DNA from: Rhodanobacter ginsengisoli
GTDB lineage: Bacteria; Pseudomonadota; Gammaproteobacteria; Xanthomonadales; Rhodanobacteraceae
Assembly: GCF_042657065.1 (NCBI RefSeq)
Contig: NZ_JBHSNF010000002.1
Coordinates: 248,001 to 312,000 of the forward strand
DNA: 64,000 nucleotides
Direction of reading: 5' to 3'
The position numbers and the translations under genes were made by a program. This document shows positions 58,966-64,000 of the stretch, piece by piece. The notes under the pieces are model-generated. The model was given only the letters and a program-made list of their open reading frames with translations. It had not been told where the DNA came from and ran no database searches. The stretch's first letter is position 1; each line of letters opens with the position of its first letter.

Positions 58966-60222
58966 ATGAATGCCACGTGGCGACTGCTGATCGTCAGGAT
59001 CACCCGGCGGCTGTGGTTCCGTTCGGCCCTGTACGGCGCCTTCGGCGTGGCCAGCGCGCTGATCGGCGCGGTCGCCAAGCCGCTGATCCCGCCGGGCGTC
59101 GCCGCGCAGATCGGCGCCGCGGCGGTGGGCAACATCCTGGGCATCCTCGCCTCCAGCATGCTGGCCGTGACGACCTTCTCGCTCTCCACCATGGTCGCCG
59201 CCTACGCGGCCGCCAGCAGCAACGCCACGCCGCGCGCCTCCACCCTGCTGATCGAGGACTCCGGTTCGCAGAGCGCACTGGCCAGCTTCATCGGCGCATT
59301 CCTGTTCAGCATCGTCGGCCTGATCGCGTTGAGCACCGGCGTCTACGGCGACAGCGGGCGGCTGATCCTGTTCGCCGCCACGATCATGATCATCGTGATG
59401 ATCGTGGTCACCCTGCTGCGCTGGATCGACCAGATCTCGCGGCTGGGCCGGGTCGGCGAAACCATCGACCGGGTCGAGCGCGCCACTCGCGAAGCCATGA
59501 AACCGCTGGCCCGGGCACCGTGGCTGCATGCCAGTCCGCATGGCGAGCTTCCAGCGGACGCGATCGGCATTTTCAGCCGCCGGATCGGCTACATCACCTA
59601 CATCGACGTGGAGCGCCTGCAGCGCCTGGCCGACAGCGGGGACATCCAGCTGTGGACCGGGGTGGCCGCCGGCAGCTTCATCACTCCCGACCAGGTGATT
59701 GCCCGGTTGTCGAAACCGGTCGACGAGGAACTCGCCGCGAAAATCGCCGACGCCTTCGTGGTCGACGATCTGCGCGACTTTGACCAGGATCCGCGCTTCG
59801 GCCTGGTGGTGCTGACCGAAATCGCGCAACGCGCCCTGTCGCCCGCCATCAACGATCCCGGCACCGCGATCGACATCATCGGCACGGTGACGCGGCTGCT
59901 GTGCGAATGGGCCGAAGCGCGCCAGACGACACCGGCGGAAGAGCTGCGCTATCCCCGCGTGCACGTGCGCGCTCTGGACGAGGGCGATTTTTTCGAGGAC
60001 GTCTACGCGCCGCTCGTGCGCGACTCCGCCGGCCTGCTCGAAGTGGCGATCCGGCTGCACAAGTCGCTGGCCACCCTGGGACAGCTGGGCTACGCACCGT
60101 ACCGCGCGGCTGCGCTGGCACAGACCGGCAGGGCCTTGCAGTTCAGCGCGAAGCGGCTGAGCCTGGACAGCGACCAGCAGCGGCTGCTCGACATCGCCGG
60201 CTGGCGCGGTGGCTCGCGATGA
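58966..60222 (+). CDS. DUF2254 membrane protein
   Basis: 418 aa with four membrane helices in the first 150 residues (about 20–45, 55–75, 100–125 and 130–150) and a soluble C-terminal region of about 260 residues. Diagnostic DUF2254 segments are STMVAAYAAASSNATPRAS, DDLRDFDQDPRFGL and EIAQRALSPAINDPGTA. Function unknown; the family is widespread and may be a channel-like or scaffold protein. Its stop overlaps the next gene as ATGA. Confidence 0.85.
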   Translation: MNATWRLLIVRITRRLWFRSALYGAFGVASALIGAVAKPLIPPGVAAQIGAAAVGNILGILASSMLAVTTFSLSTMVAAYAAASSNATPRASTLLIEDSGSQSALASFIGAFLFSIVGLIALSTGVYGDSGRLILFAATIMIIVMIVVTLLRWIDQISRLGRVGETIDRVERATREAMKPLARAPWLHASPHGELPADAIGIFSRRIGYITYIDVERLQRLADSGDIQLWTGVAAGSFITPDQVIARLSKPVDEELAAKIADAFVVDDLRDFDQDPRFGLVVLTEIAQRALSPAINDPGTAIDIIGTVTRLLCEWAEARQTTPAEELRYPRVHVRALDEGDFFEDVYAPLVRDSAGLLEVAIRLHKSLATLGQLGYAPYRAAALAQTGRALQFSAKRLSLDSDQQRLLDIAGWRGGSR

Positions 60223-61385
60223 GCAGGCACAGCGAGACACTGATGGTCCGCTTCCACGCCAGCCTCGGCGAGATCACCGCGGCGGCGTGGGATGCACTGC
60301 GCCCGGATGCCAATCCGTTCGTCTCGCATGCGTTCCTGTCCGCGCTGGAAGACACCGGCTGCGTGCGTCCCGACTGGGGCTGGCAGGCGCATCACCTGGG
60401 CCTGTACGAGGCGGATCGGCTGGTCGCCGCCGCACCGCTGTACCTGAAAGGCAACTCGCACGGCGAATTCGTGTTCGACTGGAGCTGGGCCAGCGCCTGG
60501 GAACGCGCCGGCGGCCAGTACTACCCGAAGCTGCTCAACGCCGTGCCCTATTCGCCGGTACCCGGCCCGCGCCTGCTCGCCGGCAGCACGCCGCGCACGC
60601 CGATGTTGCAGCAGGTCCTGGTCGCGGCGATGCGCGGCGAAGCGGAGCGGATGAGGCTGTCCTCGGTGCATGCGAATTTCCTCAATGAAACGGAGGCGGC
60701 GGCGTTCGACCCGGAGTGGCTGGCGCGTTCGGATGTGCAGTTCCACTGGCACAACCGCGGCTACCGACACTTCCCCGGGTTTCTCGCTGCGCTCAACCAC
60801 AAGAAGCGCAAGAACATCCTGCGCGAACGCCGCCAGGTCGAGACCAGCGGCCTGACGATCGAATGGCGCAGCGGCGAGACACTCGGCCCCGACGAGTGGC
60901 AGCAGCTGCACGCGCTGTACGAGGCCACCTTCGATGCCAAGGGCAACCACGCGGCGCTGACCGCGGCGTTCTTCACGCGCCTGGGCGAGCTGGGCCCGAT
61001 CGCCCAGGTCGCACTGGCCCGGGACGCGCAACAGCGCATCGTCGCGATGGCGCTGTTCATCCAGGGCGGCGGCGTGCTGTACGGACGCTACTGGGGCGCG
61101 TCGGTGGACGTGCCCGGCCTGCATTTCGAGCTGTGCTACTACCGCGGCATCGAGCACGCGATCGCCCACCAGCTGACCCGCTTCGAACCCGGCGCCCAGG
61201 GCGAGCACAAGCTGGCGCGCGGCTTCGTGCCGGTGCGCACCCAATCGCGGCACTACCTGGCCGATGAGGGGTTCCGGCAGGCCGTGGCCCAGGCGCTTGC
61301 GCGTGAGGCGCTGGCCGTCGACGACTACGTGGAAGAGCTCGAGGCGCACAACCCTTACGCCCACGTCGAACGCGCCGAAGAGTGA
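60219..61385 (+). CDS. GNAT-superfamily protein (peptidoglycan recognition/biosynthesis-like, DUF482)
   Basis: 388 aa from ATG at 60219, coupled to the DUF2254 gene by an ATGA overlap; ATG at 60243 would remove eight residues. Two GNAT-like halves are present, as in FemABX-like and DUF482 proteins. Typical stretches are NPFVSHAFLSALEDTG near 23, FDWSWASAWERAG, AALNHKKRKNILRER and, near the C-terminus, QGEHKLARGFVP. Related proteins may add amino acids to or modify peptidoglycan-like substrates, but the reaction here is unproven. No signal peptide. Confidence 0.8.
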   Translation: MSRHSETLMVRFHASLGEITAAAWDALRPDANPFVSHAFLSALEDTGCVRPDWGWQAHHLGLYEADRLVAAAPLYLKGNSHGEFVFDWSWASAWERAGGQYYPKLLNAVPYSPVPGPRLLAGSTPRTPMLQQVLVAAMRGEAERMRLSSVHANFLNETEAAAFDPEWLARSDVQFHWHNRGYRHFPGFLAALNHKKRKNILRERRQVETSGLTIEWRSGETLGPDEWQQLHALYEATFDAKGNHAALTAAFFTRLGELGPIAQVALARDAQQRIVAMALFIQGGGVLYGRYWGASVDVPGLHFELCYYRGIEHAIAHQLTRFEPGAQGEHKLARGFVPVRTQSRHYLADEGFRQAVAQALAREALAVDDYVEELEAHNPYAHVERAEE

Positions 61386-61715
61386 TTCCTCAACTCCATG
61401 AAGCCGCCGAGTCCCTTCGCACATCCGGATCATGGCAAAGGCTCGCGCCATGAATGCCTGATTCGAGAGCTCACGCTGCTTTGGATCTGCAGGCCTGACG
61501 CGCCAAATCTCGTAGTGGGCTACGCCGATACCCGACTGCAGGCGGGTCACTTGTTCCACCCCCGCGTCACATGCCGCCGCTCACCGTCGTCACACCTGCG
61601 CGCTTGCCTGCATTCCCCGATGGCCGGATAGTGGGAAGCACTATTCACGCTTTCGCGATGCCATGGCACAGACTTTGCTCCACTCGGCATAAGCGAAATC
61701 CATCCGGGGTAACTC
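61386..61715. other. Gap of 330 bp before the sulfotransferase gene, no gene found
   Basis: No convincing coding frame, strong hairpin or repeat. It should hold the promoter of the sulfotransferase gene. Codon use in all frames is poor. Confidence 0.5.
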
Positions 61716-62528
61716 TTGCGTCCTGTCCATTTCATTTCGGGCCTGCCCAGGTCGGGCTCGACCCTTCTCGCAGGCCTTCTGCGCCAGAATCCCCGCTTTC
61801 AAGCCGGCATGAGCGGCCCCGTCGGCGGCCTGTTCAACACCCTCCTGGGCGAGATGAGCGGGCGCAACGAATTCTCGGTGTTCATCAGCGACGAGCAGCG
61901 ACAACGAGTACTGCAGGGGTTGTTCGACAGCTACTACGGCGCAGACACCCGCGCCGACGTGATCTTCGACACCAGTCGCCTGTGGTGCACCAAGTTGCGC
62001 GCGCTGCAGACGCTGTTCCCGCAGGCACGCGTCATCGCCTGCGTGCGCCATGTGTCATGGGTGGTCGACAGCATCGAGCGGCTGGTCCGCCAGAACGCCT
62101 TCCAGCCGTCGTCGATCTTCAACTACCTGCCAGGCGGCACGGTGTATTCACGCACCGAGGGCCTGGTGGGCGGCGATGGCATGGTGGGTTTCGCCTACAA
62201 CGCATTGAAGGAAGCCTACTTCGGTGCCGACAGCGCCAACCTGATGCTGCTGCAATACGAAACCCTGGTGAGCGACCCCGCACGCGCGCTGGCCGCGGTA
62301 TACGACTTCATTGGCGAACCGGCTGCCCCGCACGACTTCGAGAATGTCAGCTTCGACGACCAGGGCTTCGACGACCGCGCCGGTACACCGGGACTGCACG
62401 CGGTACGCCCGCGCGTAGCCGCGCTGGAACGGCCCACCATCCTGCCGCCGGACCTGTTCCGCCGCTTCGAGAACGACGCGTTCTGGCGCGACCCCGAGCT
62501 CAATCCGCACCAAGTGCGCATCGTGTAA
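61716..62528 (+). CDS. Sulfotransferase-family protein
   Basis: 270 aa with a TTG start at 61716 preceded by GGGG. The PAPS-binding P-loop SGLPRSGSTLLAGLL lies at 8–22 and the 3'-phosphate-binding region VRHVSWVVDSIERLV near residue 110. It transfers a sulfuryl group from PAPS to an acceptor, in this family often a carbohydrate or a tyrosine/polypeptide; the acceptor cannot be told. The next gene, a large autotransporter, lies 106 bp downstream, so surface sulfation is conceivable but speculative. Confidence 0.82.
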   Translation: MRPVHFISGLPRSGSTLLAGLLRQNPRFQAGMSGPVGGLFNTLLGEMSGRNEFSVFISDEQRQRVLQGLFDSYYGADTRADVIFDTSRLWCTKLRALQTLFPQARVIACVRHVSWVVDSIERLVRQNAFQPSSIFNYLPGGTVYSRTEGLVGGDGMVGFAYNALKEAYFGADSANLMLLQYETLVSDPARALAAVYDFIGEPAAPHDFENVSFDDQGFDDRAGTPGLHAVRPRVAALERPTILPPDLFRRFENDAFWRDPELNPHQVRIV

Positions 62529-62634
62529 CCCGCCCCCGACGAAGACACCCCCTCAACGACAACCGGCGCATTGCCGGTGCCGTCCGCGCGCTCTGATGGC
62601 ACGCATTCACCATTGAAACTGCAGGGCAATACAC

Positions 62635-64000
62635 ATGAACCGTATCTATCGTCTGGTCTGGAACCGCACAATGCGCGTGCTGCAGGTAGCGTCCGAGCTT
62701 GCGCACGCACCGCGCGGCGAATCCGGCGATCAGCAGAGTGGCAGCCACGCGCTGCGCCGCCGGCCATTGGCGCAAGCCTGCGCGGTCGCGCTGACGCTCG
62801 GACTGGCGATCAGCAGCGGGTCGGTGCTGGCGGCCACCAACGGCGGGAATGGAGGCAGCGGAAGTGGGTCCTCCGCAGGTACTGGCGGTAGCGGCAGCAG
62901 CCCTGGCATCAACAACGGCGGATCTGGCGGTTATCGCTCGAATGGCGCTGCTGGCGGTGGTACCGCAGGCAGTGGTGGCGGTGGAGGCACCCACAGCGGT
63001 GGCAGTGGCGGCGTAAGTACCGGCGGTGGCAACGGCGGAAGTGGCGGCAACAATTACTACGGCGGCGGCGGCGGCGGCGCTGGCGGCGGCCTGAGCACGG
63101 CCGGCATCGGTGGCGGTGGCGGTGGCGGCGCTGGAGGCCTCTTCTATAGCGGAGGTGGCGGCGGCGGCGGCGGCGGTGGCGGCCTGGGCCTTTCGGTCGG
63201 TAGCAGCACTACCAACAGCGGGGCAGTCAGCGGCGGCAATGGCGGCAATGGTGGCTCCGCCAGCTTCTACGGCGGCGGCGGCGGTGCGGGCGGTGGCGGC
63301 GCGGGCGCGTTGCTCGGCGCGGGCTATTCGCTAAACAGCAGTGGCACCATTACTGGTGGCAAAGGTGGCAGTGGCGGTGCCCTTGGCGGCGGCGGCGGCG
63401 GCGGTGGCGCTGGCGCTGGTGGTGGCGGCGGCGCAGGGGTGCTGATGAACAACGCCAGCAGCTTGATCAATACGGGCACGATTGCCGGCGGCAACGGTGG
63501 TTCCGCTGGTTCCGGTGCATCCATCGGCGCGGGCGGCGTGGGCATCTATGCCGGCGGCAATACCACCATCACCAACAGCGGCACGATCAGCGGCGGCCTG
63601 GCCGGTGGCAGCGGTGCGCAGGCCGATGCCATCGAGTTCAGCGGCACCGGCAACTTGCTTTACCTGCAGACCGGCTCGACCATCAACGGAGACCTCGAAC
63701 TGGATGCTGGCGCCGGAGCCACCATCGTCAACAGGAACAGCGGCCTGACCCTGGGCAATGCGATCAAGCTCGACAGCAATGCGTCAGCGCTCACCTTCAA
63801 CGCCATTTACGACGACTTCACTGTATCCGGCGTGATCTCCGGCAGCGGCAGCGTCGACATCCTGTTCAGAAGTCTCCTGCACTTCACCAACACCAACACC
63901 TATACCGGCGGCACCACCATCGACAATGCAGCCTTCCTGGAGCTTGGCGATGGAGGCACGACCGGTTCGGTCGCCGGCAACATCACCGACAACGGCTCGC
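62635..64000 (+). CDS. Glycine-rich autotransporter, N-terminal part (cut by right edge)
   Basis: 455 codons seen from ATG at 62635; open at the window end. The extended signal peptide region (ESPR) MNRIYRLVWNRTMRVLQVAS (1–20) and a later hydrophobic segment with an A-x-A cleavage near residue 67 mark a type V secreted protein. Residues about 68–330 are an extreme Gly/Asn/Ser repeat resembling PE_PGRS sequences. A canonical passenger repeat YTGGTTIDNAAFLELG starts near 420. The beta-barrel translocator should lie beyond the window. Expected role: surface adhesin or matrix protein. Confidence 0.88.
   Translation, partial: MNRIYRLVWNRTMRVLQVASELAHAPRGESGDQQSGSHALRRRPLAQACAVALTLGLAISSGSVLAATNGGNGGSGSGSSAGTGGSGSSPGINNGGSGGYRSNGAAGGGTAGSGGGGGTHSGGSGGVSTGGGNGGSGGNNYYGGGGGGAGGGLSTAGIGGGGGGGAGGLFYSGGGGGGGGGGGLGLSVGSSTTNSGAVSGGNGGNGGSASFYGGGGGAGGGGAGALLGAGYSLNSSGTITGGKGGSGGALGGGGGGGGAGAGGGGGAGVLMNNASSLINTGTIAGGNGGSAGSGASIGAGGVGIYAGGNTTITNSGTISGGLAGGSGAQADAIEFSGTGNLLYLQTGSTINGDLELDAGAGATIVNRNSGLTLGNAIKLDSNASALTFNAIYDDFTVSGVISGSGSVDILFRSLLHFTNTNTYTGGTTIDNAAFLELGDGGTTGSVAGNITDNGS

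Noticed and set aside
62880..63450. Dense GGCGGC-type repeats that look like a microsatellite or CRISPR-like array
   Set aside because: They are codons of the glycine-rich passenger of the autotransporter in one continuous frame; there are no regular unique spacers.

Overview
The window looks like chromosomal DNA from a high-GC gammaproteobacterium of the Xanthomonadales, most likely Rhodanobacteraceae (Rhodanobacter/Dyella/Frateuria-like). The evidence is the very high third-position GC of most genes, the housekeeping block trxB–ftsK–lolA–rarA–serS, a cysK–cysG/cysB cluster, a cyo-type quinol oxidase operon, DUF885 and GumN-type proteins, and REP-like intergenic repeats. The genus is an inference from gene content and style; no rRNA is present.

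Layout. 0–1.9 kb: the end of a lower-GC accessory segment with an unrecognised two-gene module running off the left edge. 1.9–7.5 kb: small membrane protein, an overlapping EF-hand/sterol desaturase-like/hydrolase operon, a Gly/Ser-rich secreted protein and an OmpR/EnvZ-type two-component system. 7.6–17.6 kb: ppk1 with a Pho-box-like site, an AraC/Fsr efflux pair, cysK–cysG divergent from cysB, and an MHS-type symporter. 17.8–22.7 kb: cyoABCD plus a SURF1 gene, tightly overlapped. 23–30.5 kb: small DUF genes and two large convergent c-di-GMP proteins, one with a degenerate GGDEF and one with both domains intact. 31–36 kb: a probable small RNA locus, a DUF885 lipoprotein peptidase and a double-retropepsin/TPR protein.

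36–45.3 kb is accessory and recombined: a frameshifted FAD monooxygenase pseudogene, IS3-family remnants, REP-like repeats, a TraB/GumN-like gene, an AT-richer secreted protein, and a low-GC cluster of three genes. These are a GHKL/MORC-like ATPase fused to a Shedu-like (DUF4263) PD-(D/E)XK nuclease, a small all-helical protein and a ParA-like ATPase. The cluster lies directly next to tRNA-Ser(UGA), a typical island target. It is the best candidate for an uncharacterised defence system here.

45.3–58.9 kb returns to core genome: tRNA-Ser, serS, rarA, a seven-propeller-type sensor diguanylate cyclase, lolA, ftsK, ald and trxB. 59–64 kb holds a DUF2254 membrane protein, a GNAT-like protein, a sulfotransferase and the start of a large glycine-rich autotransporter with an extended signal peptide, cut by the right edge.
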